A stretch of DNA of 64,000 bases, from assembly GCA_963513935.1 (NCBI GenBank), contig OY740765.1, positions 69,536,253-69,600,252 on the forward strand, given 5' to 3'. The translations under genes were made by a program, and so were the position numbers. The notes beneath the pieces were generated by a model. The model was given only the letters and a program-made list of their open reading frames with translations, made no database searches and had not been told where the DNA came from. Below are positions 47,195-59,013 of this stretch, one piece after another. Numbering within the stretch: position 1 is the stretch's first letter; every line of letters begins with the position of its first letter. The stretch is from Aphrophora alni (taxonomy: Eukaryota; Arthropoda; Insecta; Hemiptera; Aphrophoridae).

Positions 47195-48740
47195 GAAAGT
47201 GAATGAGAAAAATCCCAAGGGTTCTAGGGTTTTTCCTTCCTGATGCAGCACAGCTCCAATCCCAGAATTACTAGCATTGCAAGTCAAGTATGTCTTAGAA
47301 TTGGTTACTGGGTGTGCTAATCGAACTGCGTTGGCTAGTGCAAATTTGTTATCTTCAAATGCTTGTATAGACTTTGTAGTCTATGTTATAGGTGTACGAT
47401 AATTTTTCTTTGACTGATGGAGGTACTTGTTGAGCTTCTTTTGCACTTCAGCCAGGTAAACATCTCCTATAAAAGTTAACGATTCCGTAGCTTCATAACA
47501 TTATTTGGACGGGAGAACTCTATAATGGCCTTAACTTAGGTTTCCAGTGGCTTAATATCTCCAAATGATACTTGAAAGACGAAGAATTGGATGGTCGGCT
47601 GTCCCAATATGCGTTTCAAAATAACTTGCAGGTGTGTTCCATAATGACTCGCAGGTCATCTAAATAAACAAACACAAAATTTAAATCTTAAAAAGGTTGT
47701 CCATAAACTGCTAAAATATTTGTGTAGTGTTGCGTAGTCTAAATGTCATTTTCACAAATTCAAATAATTTAAATAGCATTATTATAAATAAATATTGAGC
47801 TTGACTTGTGAGATAATATTAAATAGAATAAAACTCGAACACAAGATCTCACAAAAATTACATTTACTTAATCAAACGTGTTTTAATAACAAAGTCGCCA
47901 TCATCAGCGATATATGAGCTACAAGAACTAAACTATAATTTATATAGTTAGTTATACAGCTATAGTTATAGTTTAGTTATTGTAGCACATGTATCATGAG
48001 GATGGCGACTTTGTCTTTGAACATAATTTTTAATTAACTAAACATAATTTTTGTGAGATCTTGTGTTCGAGTTTTATTCTATCTAGTTATTATAGCTGTC
48101 TTGGGGAATGTCAGACTCAGTAATTGGTATATGATGATATACCTTGTTTATGTCAACATAGAATACATGTTTGTACCGTGCAAGTGATTCGTAAAATCAT
48201 GGATATTGGGTACACCATATTGGTCGGGTAAAGTCTGACTGGTCAATGCTCTGTAGTTTCCACAAGGACGAACTGATCTATCTTTCTTGATGACTTCATG
48301 TAATGGACTGTACCATGGACTTCGAGAAGGACTACATATTCCATCTTCTATCATGAGTGCAAATTCTTCTTTACCGAGTTTAAATTTGTCTGCAGGTAAT
48401 TGGCAAACCTTGGTGTTTACAGGCACTCCTTTTGTCTCAATATAATGCTCCACCACTGTTGAACTTGGTTTAAAGATTGCTGTAGGTTGAGTTATATTGG
48501 GTTATTGTTTTAACAAATGTAAATACTGGGTGCTTGTAGGAATAGTGGATAGAGTTGGCAAACTGCTATTGCTGGATCTACCCCCACACTTTAAATCCTG
48601 TAGTTCGATCAATTGGACACTTCATTTGCAGGTCGACCACAAGATTATGGTGTGCTAAGTTATGGGCTCCTAAGAAGGGATGTGTAACACTGGCTACAAT
48701 GAATTTCCATGGGTAAGGACAATAAAGAATTCATACCTCA
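47195..48740 (-). pseudogene. Ty3/gypsy pol relic (protease end, RT, RNase H)
   Basis: On the minus strand, from the right: the end of the protease domain PWKFIVASVTHPFLGAHNLA (48710-48650). Then RT from HYIETKGVPVNTKVCQLPAD through KFKLGKEEFALMIEDGICSP, SRSPWYSPLHEVIKKDRSVR and PCGNYRALTSQTLPDQYGVP (48456-48200). YHHIPITESDIP (about 48105) then leads to an insertion (47827-48081). After it come MTFRLRNTTQIF and the catalytic FVFVYLDD (about 47660). The RT-RNase H connection and RNase H follow: NFYRRCLPG, SIQAF, and TNSKTYLTCNASNSGIGAVL (47300-47230). Numerous stops. The polymerase order is complete, so the gypsy call is firm. Confidence 0.85.
47827..48081. mobile_element. Foldback/MITE insertion, 255 bp
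   Basis: The ends are inverted: GAATAAAACTCGAACACAAG then ATCTCACAAAAATTA on the left, and the exact reverse complement on the right, about 35 bp. Both sides are flanked by TA. Similarity continues inward through AAGTCGCCATC (left) and GATGGCGACTTTGTC (right), so the unit is almost one large hairpin. It interrupts the gypsy RT between the IPITESDIP block and the MTFRLRN block, in agreement with insertion. Confidence 0.8.
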
Positions 48741-48860
48741 ATGTAGGATGTAACATGTGCTTCAATGTACATGTCAAACTGGCTTGTTCTCTTTCTTTCA
48801 TTAAAAGTAAGTTATTAATAATATTAGACGATTTTAGTAATCGTATATAACAATCATGAA

Positions 48861-49220
48861 ATGCCTAAAAAAAAAACAGTGTTTTCAGCAGTAAAAGCAA
48901 AATTCCCATTTATTAAAGAAATCCGCATTAATGATGATATTTCAAAAGTCAAATGTTTATTACAACATTCATCATTTAGCATCAGTACATCAAATATTTT
49001 TCACCATGAAGCTGCTATTTCTGCAAAGAGTTCCATCCAAACATTGAGACAACATTTTGAACACAAATTTATGGGAGACCAAGAAATTGAGCTAACTGCA
49101 CAAGAGGGTATTTTTGCATGTTATCATATTATTAGTATAATTACAGTTTCCAGTCTATGGGTTTGAATGTCATTGATTCTGTCATATAATACCTGGATGA
49201 AATGTTTCAGTGGAACTAAC
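48861..49220 (+). pseudogene. hAT-like transposase N-terminal relic
   Basis: The plus strand reads KAKFPFIKEIRINDDISKVK, CLLQHSSFSISTSNIFHHEA and IELTAQEGIFA, then in another frame YHII and FQSMGLNVIDSVI. It matches the start of an insect hAT-type family in which a BED-like finger (C..C..FSI.HGG..DI..H) is followed by A.EGVFAYHT. The second finger cysteine is changed and a shift occurs at about 49120. No DDE core follows. Confidence 0.55.
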
Positions 49221-50141
49221 AACAACAGTTGGTGAGGAGGGGCATCATCCACTAATCAGTATCTCATACTTAGTAAGCCTAAAAATGAAAGTTTTTGGGG
49301 GAAAACTGTGTAAATATATCCAATATTATCCAAATAAAATAAATTCTAAGTGAACAATATTTTTAAAATGTTCAGTGAATAATTTCTTAGAAATGTTTTT
49401 ATTAATATATTAACAAACAATAATAAATCTTAGATTTGAATGAAAACTTAAAATTTTACCCTTTCCCACCCCCTCCCCCATTTAATTTTCCTGTTTTTGA
49501 TATTACCAGAGTCAGGGCTAAATTTAACTGCTGCAGTGACCATGAACAAGAAATGTTTCACCATGGAATGTTCATTGTTCTATTTTACTTTTTTTGTTAA
49601 CATAGTTGTCTGTAAAATCATCATGGTCTAATTTAACTTTTTTTTCTGGGAATAGTTTTTGTTTACCCTACACTTCTGTATATTGTGACACTTAACCTAT
49701 ATTATCGAGAAAGGCAAAACACACACTCAATCAATTCAAATTGCAAATATCCAAACAAAATGCACTTGAAAAATAACCTTACATTATATACTGTTTACAA
49801 ATTCTTGTGACACAACCAGGTATACTAAAGCAGCTAGTTGATCATACATATATGCCCTAATTAAAGTAAAGGATAACTCTTGTTGTTCATAGGATAAATA
49901 TCTCCAAGTCGCCTCTCTCTAAAAATGAAAGGAAGATAATACGTAATTGATAGATATGTTTATATGCCCCTTATTAAAGAGCAAAGTTGAAACTTTCAGA
50001 TCTTAATCTACTTAATCCCATGCAAATAAAAAATAAACTATATTAGTTCAAAGTTCAATAAAAATTTAATTAAGACATAAAACTTTAATATTACTTCAAA
50101 CAAAAAGGTTAATGAACATACCAGTTTTAACAAAAAACACT

Positions 50142-50219
<78 letters not shown>

Positions 50220-50370
50220 ATATATATATATATATTATAAATATTAAATAATAAACAAAATAATATATAAATATTATAATCAATTATTAGTGTTGATAAA
50301 GAAAATGAACACTATAACACAAATAAATAATAAAAATTAACAACACACTCTTTCAGATCATACATTTTTT
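49221..50370. other. Non-coding, AT-rich, with microsatellite
   Basis: No coding signal. A (TA)n array of about 35 repeats lies at 50145-50216, with a second short run to 50240. Confidence 0.5.
50145..50240. repeat. (TA)n microsatellite
   Basis: About 72 bases of alternating AT, followed after TTATAAA by a second run of about 16. Confidence 0.95.
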
Positions 50371-50373
50371 ATA

Positions 50374-50460
50374 GGCATAGCTTAGTTACGAAAGTGTGCG
50401 CTTATCTCGCCGCAGCCCGATCTAGGAACCTGCAGGTTCGAGCCTGGTTGATAGTGTTGC
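50374..50460 (+). mobile_element. tRNA-derived SINE head or tRNA pseudogene
   Basis: An A-box-like TAGCTTAGTTA (50377) and a perfect RNA polymerase III B-box GGTTCGAGCCT (50446) are about 60 bp apart, with GC-rich sequence between. This matches the internal promoter of tRNA genes and tRNA-derived SINEs. No clean cloverleaf or anticodon arm can be drawn, and the following 100 bases are AT/T-rich, so a SINE head is likelier than a functional tRNA. Confidence 0.55.
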
Positions 50461-50701
50461 GTTTTTCAGTTTTTTAACTGCTCCACTTTCATCATTACTA
50501 TAACGGTTATAAAAAACAAAAATGTAATCCCACACAAGCAACTTGCCTGATTGATCCATACAATTAACCTTAACAGTAGAAATGAAACTTCACTTCATAC
50601 TTAAGGTGTATTTTGTCAACTTATTTTTGAAAAAAGAATAATAATTTGAAAAATAATTATAACTACAACTTACAATATACCATTTTACTCATAAAATTCT
50701 A

Positions 50702-50745
<44 letters not shown>

Positions 50746-51696
50746 TTCTTCTTTTTTAAAGTAGACTACCACTTGAAGAATGTATTAATATTGTTTTACA
50801 TTATTGACAGCACATAATTATAAATGATTAACCTTAATAATCAAATGACAGTGAATAATTAAAAGTTTAACCTTAAGTATATTAGAAAGCTGTGCATAGA
50901 GACCATGGTAGAATTAGAATGTTTATTATAAGGGAGTAGGCCCAATTTAGTCAAATTAGAAAAATAATACAGTATTACACACAAAATAAAGTTGAAATTA
51001 AGAAACTAATATGTACCAAAACTGATTCAAATCGAGAAACTACTCATGAATCTTCATAGTTTTTCATGAGTATCTACATAGAAACAATGTCAGGTCCATA
51101 TCACTGTAGAATTTGTATACAACAATCTGAATAGTAGTTAACTTTAGAAAAAAATAAAGTTTTAAATATTGGCTACCAAAATCAATTCTGGTAGGTCTTT
51201 CATTTTAGTCTCTAATTAAATCGTAAGTTGTTATTCTTACATTTATGGCAGGCTAATTGCATCGCAAATTGTACATTGTTTACATTATGGAATTTGGAAG
51301 CGATTTTAACAAGTGATTATAAAATATCAAGGACAGAAGAGATTATAGTGAAAGACTGTAATAGTGAATTAAGAGAAATAAAACATATATATATATGAAA
51401 ACAGCGCCTTGTCTCATTATCCATTATCATGCTCTTTTAATGAGAATTTTTTTTATTACTCACAAAAATACATAATTAATTGGTACACTTTGACAACAGT
51501 GTGGCATATGTGATACATCAACTTAATAGTCTTAATGAGCATCCAAAACTGACTTAAAATTAGACTGATCATATTTAAAATGATTGCTGATTAAACAACA
51601 AAGAATCGTTCCGTAGGCTATATACGAATTTAAAGAAATAAAAATTGTGAACAAATGTTAATTTTTATGATTACCAAAGTATACAAATGAAAATTA
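50461..51696. other. Non-coding with (TA)n microsatellite
   Basis: A (TA)n run lies at 50706-50743. Otherwise AT-rich, with no gene recognised. Confidence 0.5.
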
Positions 51697-52000
51697 AGTA
51701 GTCTCGGTTATCCGTCCTTAGATTATTCGCCATTGCGTGTTATCCGCCACTATAGGGGATAGTAATAATGCAACAAAAATACTGTGCCAATAGCTTGCGG
51801 GCATGAGTGTACATGCTCTCTTTGTGAATGCTTCTGTACAGTTGAAATTTGGCCTTGGCGCCAGCCAACTTTTGCGACTCACACAACCAACGTGTTTGTC
51901 TTCACTACAATACAGTTTCTTGTTATTTGTTTTAGTAGGCAGTGAAGTTATTTTTATGTGGTGTGTTTATGTGAAAGTGTTGTAGTATAATAATCACTTT

Positions 52001-52857
52001 ATGGCTACAAGAAGAATAAAAATTGTTTTATCAATAAAAGACAACAAGCTTGAGGTATTAAAAAGACTGGATAAATGGGAAACGCTACAGAAGGTTGCAC
52101 CCCACAACAGTGTCGGTCATCGCACAGTTGGAGATTGGAAAAAGAGACAATTAGAATTAGAAGCCTGGTGTTCCTCAGAGTTACTGATACCGCTTTAAAA
52201 GACAGAAAAAGTATTAAAAGGAGTGAACAAGTTAACGAAAAATTTGTACATTTGGTTTACCCAACTCAGGGGCAAAGGGTTGCCTATTTCTGGACTTATC
52301 TAAAAAGAAAAAGTGTTGTAGTTTCAAAAAGAATTTAATGAAGGTGATGCAGATTTTACAGCAAGGGTTGGCTGGCTTGATAGATGGATAAAGCGTTATG
52401 GAATCCATCAGTTAAATATTTGCGGCGAGAAACTGTCATCAAACTTTGAAGAAATCGAGCAGTTTAAGAAAAAGTTTCAAGAATTTTTTGAAGCAGAAAG
52501 CTTAACAGGAGATGAAATATTTAATTGTGATAAGACAGGCCCTAATTTTCAATTGTTGCCGAGTAAGATCCTTGCAGATTGAACTGAAGCTGCAGCCCCT
52601 GGATAAAAACGTAGTAAGAGAGAGTGTCAATTTTAGGATTCAGTAATGCCACAGCAAACCATAAAATGGGGCCTGGCAATGATTGGAAATTCTAAAAACC
52701 CTAGGGCTTTTAAAAAGATTTCAAAACATGTTCTACCAATAAAATGTTTTATCACTTTAACTGCCAGGTGTATTATGAGCTTTTTCGCGGTCAAGTGCCA
52801 AAACATGCCAAGCGAGTTTTACCTACACAGGTAAATTATTTGTATTGCAATATCATG
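52001..52857 (+). pseudogene. Tigger (CENP-B/jerky-like) transposase, 5' part
   Basis: Starts MATRRIKIVLSIKDNKLEVL with the CENP-B N-terminal helix-turn-helix, including VGHRTVGDWKKRQLELEAWC. The second DNA-binding (CENPB/Tc5) domain follows after a shift: RKSIKRSEQVNEKF and GWLDRWIKRYGIHQLNICGE (52370-52430). The DDE domain opens with EIFNCDKTGPNFQLLPSKIL (52525-52575), whose Asp is the first catalytic residue. Then come SNATANHKMGPG and GNSKNPRAFK. At least three shifts and an in-frame stop are present. The frame ends where the piggyBac is inserted. Confidence 0.85.
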
Positions 52858-52861
52858 TTAA

Positions 52862-55599
52862 CACCCTAAAATGATGCTTTTCACACTAATAAATACCTAT
52901 AACGGTGTCGGTCATATCGGACCGACATGGTTTTTTTATAACGAAAATGATACTGTAAATGAACCTGTCGGCCACATTGGCCCGAAGCTGTTTTTACGTA
53001 ATTTTGTTTCAGTGAAGTTGGCACTCTGTGTTTTAGGCGCCAAATCTTTATTTTATTGGCTCCCTGTCTGTCAGTATTGAGTAGTTCTTTGTTCTCACTA
53101 GTTGCTTTCTGTAATGTGTTAGTGTAACTCTGAGATGTTTTCAAAGTGTTCTAGTTTTTTGTAAATAAAGTGTAAATAGATTAGAATATAATAGTATATA
53201 AACCGTTTTAGTAGTCCAATAGTTTAAAGTTTGATTATAACACATAAGAATGGGTGATCAAGTAGGTGATTCAGAGATTGATCGTTTTCTTCAATTGCCA
53301 TCGGAAACGGATTTGTCCGAGGCTTTGAGTGCTAGTGAAAACACAGATGAGGACTTGGCTAGTGACAACGAGGACGATACCGATGCCAACCCCGATTTTG
53401 CCCCTAGTGATGGAAGTGAATATGCAGCTGTATCAGACATGGACATTGATGAATTTTTTGAAGATGAAATTGGTAACATGACTAGTACTTCTCTATCTAC
53501 GCCTACACAAATTACAATGCCTGTTCAAAATGTTGTTTTAAATGATGGATGGAAGCCTTTTGAGGGTAAGCAAAAACTGTTACGTCTAATTCTAAATTTA
53601 ACTTTCTTGAAAATAATGATTACAAGCCAATTGATTTTTACAAACAATACTTAACTGATGATATTGTAAATATGATGACTAAAGAAACTAATTGTAACGC
53701 TAGACAGGTACTTTCTAGTGTAAGGATTAGTCGTAAAAGTAGGTTGAATGACTGGAAAGATACTGATTCCCAAGAAATGAAACAATTTATAGGCCTTCTA
53801 ATATGGATGGGTTTGGTTGCAATGCCCCGCATATCAGATTATTGGTCAAAAAAAATGTTGTATAAAAACTGTGTTGCTCCTCAAGTAATGAGTAGGAACA
53901 GGTTTCAGTTGATTTTACGTTTTTGGTATTTCAACAATAATGCAAACCTAAGGACAGACGGGCGTATTGGTAAAATTTTGCCGCTACTCTCAAAGTTGAA
54001 CAAACTGTTCTACACCCTAAAAGATGCAGATAAGAATTTGGTAGTTGATGAAACAATGATTCCCTATCGAGGCAGATTGGCTTTCAAACAATACATTCCT
54101 GGAAAGGTTCATAAATACGGAATAAAAGTTTTCAAACTTTGTGACGGATCTGGCTATACTTACTCTCTCAAAATTTACATGGGCAAGGGAACATGCACCA
54201 ATGAAAATATGTCTGTTCCTAGTTCAGTTGTAATGGAATTAATGACAAACCATTTGAACAACGGCCATGTATTGTATACTGACAATTACTATACATCAGT
54301 TGAGTTAGCCAACGTTTTACTAATGAATAAAACCTATCTAGTTGGAACTTTGAGAAAACAAAAGAAGAATGTACCTAATAAGGAGCTGAACGAAAAGATT
54401 CCCAGAGGCCAAATGATATGTTTGGAGAATGACAATGGAATTGTCGTTACAAAGTGGCAAGACAAAAGAGAAGTGAGAATGCTATCTTCATTCCACAAAC
54501 CAGAATATGTCGAAATTAACAAAAGAGGTCGTGACGGTGTAGCCATACTAAAGCCACTTGTCATAGCCAATTACAACAAGGCCAAAGTAGGCATCAACCT
54601 TTCGGATCAGATGTCATCTTATAGCACTGCTGTCCGAAAAACAGTTAGATGGTATCATAAGGTGGCTGAGGAGCTGCTTCTCGGTACAGCGGTAGTGAAT
54701 TGTTGGCTAGCTTACAAAGAATTTTTGAAGTCAAGACCAGTACCTGCTGCTGCTAGAAAGCATCTCTTTCCATCAATCACAATCTTCAGAGAGCAGTTGG
54801 CCTTTTCTCTTATGGGTTTACCAGAAAGCAATGTTCCTCAAGTGGTAAAAGAAACTGGTCACCATCACCTTACTTCATCAAAAATTGTTGGTGTAGGAAA
54901 TAACAAAAGAAGAATCAGGAAGGTCTGCAAAAAATGCTACGTAAGAGCGGCACAAGAAAAGGGACGGGACAAGGCTAGGAACATCACCAAAGTGACCACT
55001 TACTGTGACAAGTGCCCTGACAATCCTTTTATGTGTGAATCATGCTTCAAGGAACTTCATAAGTAAAAAACATATACTTATTGCCTTTATAATTCATTGA
55101 TGGTATTGCTCATTTTGTACAAAAAATCTCATGTTTTGTAAAGTAAATTGAACAATTTTTATTGTATGCTACGATTTGTTTCTTTGATTATTTACCTTCT
55201 TCAAACGAAACCATATTACAAATCTACTTATTTCTATGTATGTTGTCATGAAACATACAAAATATGTATTAAATTATTAAAAACTGAGGGAAAAAATTGA
55301 ATAAAATGCCCGTCGGTCCACTATGGCCGACAACATGCACACAGAATAAGTCAATATTTGCAGTGTCATGGACAGCCGTGTGTGAAACATATGCTAATAT
55401 AATTATTTGTTCTGTGAGTAGTTTGATAGATGTTCTCCATAGTAGTGCTTTCATTTTCAGTTAGATAGCAGCACTTATGGCGTAGAAGTAAAAATAATGA
55501 AAGGTTGCTAAGCAACCGTGTCGGCCCAGTATGGCCGACAGTATTCTTGTAAAAGCTCATAGCCGTCGGACATTTTGGACCGACATGGCAGCTAACGTG
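52862..55599 (+). mobile_element. piggyBac element inserted in Tigger, 2.74 kb
   Basis: TTAA on both sides (52858-52861, 55600-55603). The ends read CACCCTAAAATGATG and, reversed, CACGTTAGCTGCCATG, so the terminal repeat is short. Five 22-base palindromic motifs of the form (T/C)GTCGG...CCGACA lie inside the ends, two left (52906, 52965) and three right (55311, 55519, 55564). It contains one transposase gene with a single frame break. The flanking Tigger frames rejoin across one TTAA, fixing the insertion order. Confidence 0.92.
53250..55066 (+). pseudogene. piggyBac transposase, near-complete with one frameshift
   Basis: The first frame (53250 on) starts MGDQVGDSEIDRFLQLPSET, with an acidic N-terminus (DLASDNEDDTDANPDFAPSD). 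The second frame, from about 53580 to the stop at 55066, carries NFLENNDYKPIDFYKQYL. It continues through the DDE domain: Asp in LVVDETMIPYRGR, LYTDNYYTSVELAN and VTKWQDKREVRM. It ends in a zinc ribbon with CKKC, CDKC and CESC pairs. The break lies near the A-run at 53573-53578, so a single-base slip is the simplest cause; a short intron beginning GGTAAGC is less likely because no good acceptor follows. Otherwise it is complete and looks recently active. Confidence 0.88.
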
Positions 55600-55603
55600 T
55601 TAA

Positions 55604-56431
55604 TCAGAAAATTGCTTGGATGAGCAGTGAACAGTTTTAAAGGATAGTTTTTTTAAGAGTGTGTTCCTTCTACAGAGAAGTTTTTAGAAGACAACAACCT
55701 ATCCATAAAAGCAGTTTCAATGCTAGACAATGCCCTAACTCACCTTGATAAAGAAGAACTTAGAGATGGTGACATAAAGACTATGTTTTTGCCACCAGAT
55801 GTGACTGCCATTTGTCAGCTGATGGACCAGAGTGTTTTGGAAACACTTAAACAAAACTACAGAACAAAACTACTGTCAGCAGTCATACAAGAAACTGAAG
55901 ATAGTAAAGTTGATTAAGAAGTTGAAAAGTATAAATTTGAAGGATGTCGCTTATTGGGTCGCAAGGGCCTAGGCCAATGTCGGGGCAGAAACAATTGTGA
56001 AGTTGTGGCATAAGCTGTTTAGGCGAGGACGACATTATGGCTGAAAGCGTACTAGATGAAAGTATTTTGCCCTAGGTACAGCATATCCTTGCATGTGAGG
56101 GTGCATCATTGGATGGAATAGGGAATTGGCTTTCAGAAGTCGACCAATATGAAATAACTGATGAAGAAATGGTCACACTTGTTAATAGCGATGATTTTGT
56201 TGAAGATAGTGATGATGTTGTTGAATATCTAGACTCTGAAACTGTTGAGCCCCAATAGATAATACACAAGGAAGGGCAAAAATTCTTGAAGCAGCCATTC
56301 AGTACATTGGGCAGCAAGAGGAAGCCAGGGTTTTCGACATTATGATGCTCCAAAGATGGAGAGACTTGGCAGCAAAGAAGCGGGAATCTGGATGGCAGTC
56401 GAAGATCACTAATTTTTTTCACTCATCATGA
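55604..56431 (+). pseudogene. Tigger transposase, 3' part
   Basis: Continues the Tigger frame after the piggyBac insert. It has NLSIKAVSMLDNALTHLDKE, where LDNA holds the second catalytic Asp, then MFLPPDVTAICQLMDQSVLE, whose DQ is the third Asp of the DDD triad. LKQNYRTKLLS follows. Beyond 55920 the C-terminal tail is frame-shifted but legible as LKDVAYWV, ANVGAETIVKLWHKLF, WLSEVDQYEITDEEMVTLVN and an acidic stretch, as in jerky-like proteins. Confidence 0.85.
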
Positions 56432-56819
56432 ACTGAACATTCCCAACATTTATTTTAATCAATTTTCATCGTTAAAACTTATGGAATTCCTAAAATTGCA
56501 GTGTGAAGTACTACAGTAGGCCTTTTTATCTCTTCTTTGTAAGTGTATAACAATTATAATGTTACTGTAGACACTTCTTCTTTAAAATACTTCACTATTA
56601 TTTTGTAATGTACCTACTGTAATTGTATAGTAGTGTATTACTATATTGTTTTTTTCTATTGATTTGTTGCAAAATGTAATATTTACTCACTACATTTACA
56701 AAATAAAAATGTAATTGTACGATAAATTTGCATTTTATTCAACCCTCCCTAATATCCACCATTTCAGCTTATTCGTCCTGCCGCTGGCCAGTTTACGGAG
56801 GATAACTGAGACTCTACTA

Positions 56820-58412
56820 TTACTGTATTATATTTAGAAATCTATACAAAATTGAAATTTCTTCGTTCATTTGGCTCTTGGTTCACAATTCACTGTAATC
56901 TGAGAGCTAAAGTAACATTTGGGTCACTATGTTCATTTGGCTAGGTACCTCATATAATTAGGTGATTCAGATCATTGAAAATATAATATCCGGTTCTTTC
57001 AGGTAACCTTGTGACCGGTTCATTATGAACAAATCATTTATGTTTCATCTACCATTATTTGAAATACCTTAAAATTGGATAGTACACTAACATTTGAATT
57101 TTTAATGTTTGCCCTCTTCAAAATGAACAATATTACAATATTACCAAAATTTTCTTGTATATTCCACCCTCATGTATCCCCAACCATTCTCATAGGAGAT
57201 GCACTTAAATATTAAATATGCCATTAAGTTCTTACATAATTTTGCTTAATTTTTGAATCAACTAATTAATACTGTATTTTTTATTTTATACTTATAAAAC
57301 ATACAAATTTTAATTACATTAAAAATGCTGCCAACTTGTTTTTAAGTAGTTCCTTTCTCTGTGGACTTTCTAATTAGGGGTTGATTTGTTTGTGCGTGTA
57401 TCTTTTGTCCAGTGTTATGTGTTATAATTGTTTGTGTTTGTATTTAATGATTATGGCTTGAAGCTGAAATGTGTTTAATTTAAAAGATTGTTGATGGACC
57501 TAAAAAAGGGATTTATAAACCTATTTATCAAACTATTAATGAAAGTGAAAGAACTTACATACAAAATTATAAGTGTAAAACCATATCTATTTAAGAATAA
57601 TTATGTTAATTAACCAAAAATAATAATAACTATATATTCATTAATTAAAATAAAGGAATTACTGTACCTCGCTTTGGTTCATTATGGATTTTTATACAAT
57701 TCTTGTTGAAATATTTTTCATTACTGATGTTATAAGAAGAACAACAAAAATGTCAACAATTGCATAGACATTTATAAAGAAGGAAAACAAGTTAATATCC
57801 TTATTTAAATTAGTATTAGCAATTCAGGAAATGAATCACAACCTGAATATTTATTAATAGCTATAAAAACACTGTGGATATTATTCACAAACAAAACACA
57901 TAATTAATTTTAGTATTCATTACAACTTAAACACATTTGTAAGAAATGGTAATTTAGGTTATAAATTATAATGAATCAGACAACCCTTCATTTAATATGG
58001 GATCCCCCAGACCTTTGTAGTCATCACTGACGTAAATAAATGTGTAAACTTATCTAAAGTGTTGCTCAATACATTTAAACTGTAAGTAAGCACTAAGAGC
58101 TATGTCTAATGATGACTGTATGGTTTTCACAGCAATATTTGTTTCTGAATTTTCACGTCAATGAGATCAATTAATCATGGAGCAATTGTATAACCGGTTC
58201 TAATTTATCTTTATTAGTTAAAAGCTATACTTTATGTTAAACAGACTTTTCCTTATTGAATAAAGTGTTGGTATTTAAAAAATATATATTTTAATTACAT
58301 TAAGCACATTAACCACTATTATCATTTAAGGATGACTGAGAGGTTGTTACCAAAACAAAAAGGGGGGGGGGAACTACTCTTACCTAAAAAAAACTTAGTA
58401 AATTTAAATGAC
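56820..58412. other. AT-rich, nothing recognised
   Basis: No frame above background and no recognisable repeat. A G10 run lies at 58361-58370. Confidence 0.5.
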
Positions 58413-58416
58413 ATTT

Positions 58417-58454
58417 GAGTAGCCCATTTACAAAACCTGTTGAATCCATTTTTT
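58417..58454. repeat. Left terminal inverted repeat
   Basis: Begins GAGTAGCCCATTTACAAAAC and continues CTGTTGAATCCATTTTTT. It pairs with 63584-63621. Confidence 0.85.
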
Positions 58455-58618
58455 AAAATTTTACATGAATCAAAAAAAACGTATATAAATTAAACCAGTA
58501 AAGATAGAACTATCACAGTTTTTTTTTAAATGTAAAAAAATCATACTTCTTACTTAATTACAGAATAATAATGTAGCTTTTATAGACAAATATTTATTTA
58601 CATATTTAGTTTGGATTT

Positions 58619-58657
58619 AACAGGTTTTGCACAAGTATTTATAAATAACAGGTTTTG
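58619..58657 (+). repeat. Left subterminal motif pair
   Basis: AACAGGTTTTG at 58619-58629 and 58647-58657, both in the same direction as the right terminal repeat. Related copies occur at 63327, 63380 (one change), 63416, 63449, 63501 (one change) and 63597. Confidence 0.75.
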
Positions 58658-59013
58658 GCACTGTACTGTTGGCCATTTGCAAATTTGTTTCAGTTCCAAA
58701 CCCTGTTATATACTAGTAGGTCTACAATTAGGTGTAAATTATTATTATTATTCATTATTAAATAATAATAAAATTTTGTTTACTATCAGTCTATTTAATT
58801 TTAATAAATATAAAAAATTTAAAATATAGGCCTAGCCTATATATTTCAATAGATTTGAGTTAAAATTTTTGTTTTTTATTAGGTATTGATACAAAACAAA
58901 ACACTGACTTTGGAATAAAAACATTCTATAAAACTTTATTGTAGGTCGAATACATAGCCTACTTGGGTAAAAACTAAATAATTCGTCCACTATGAGTTCA
59001 TAACTACTGTCTA

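Larger units (their letters stand above)
51697..56819 (+). mobile_element. Tigger/pogo element, split by a piggyBac element
   Basis: The left end AAGTAGTCTCGGTTATCCGT (51697) and reversed right end ATAGTAGAGTCTCAGTTATC (56819) form imperfect terminal repeats. Without the nested piggyBac (52862-55599 plus one TTAA) the element is about 2.4 kb, the normal size of Tigger elements. It holds a CENP-B/jerky-like transposase in two pieces on either side of the insert, in the same orientation. The degraded frames show it was already old or has since decayed. Confidence 0.85.

Noticed and set aside
47890..47935. Hammerhead ribozyme in the foldback element (CTGATGATGGCGAC on the minus strand)
   Set aside because: The second core box reads TAAAAC rather than GAAAC and stem II does not close; kept only as a remark.
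50038..50283. 81-codon frame rich in Ile and Tyr
   Set aside because: It is the translation of the (TA)n microsatellite.
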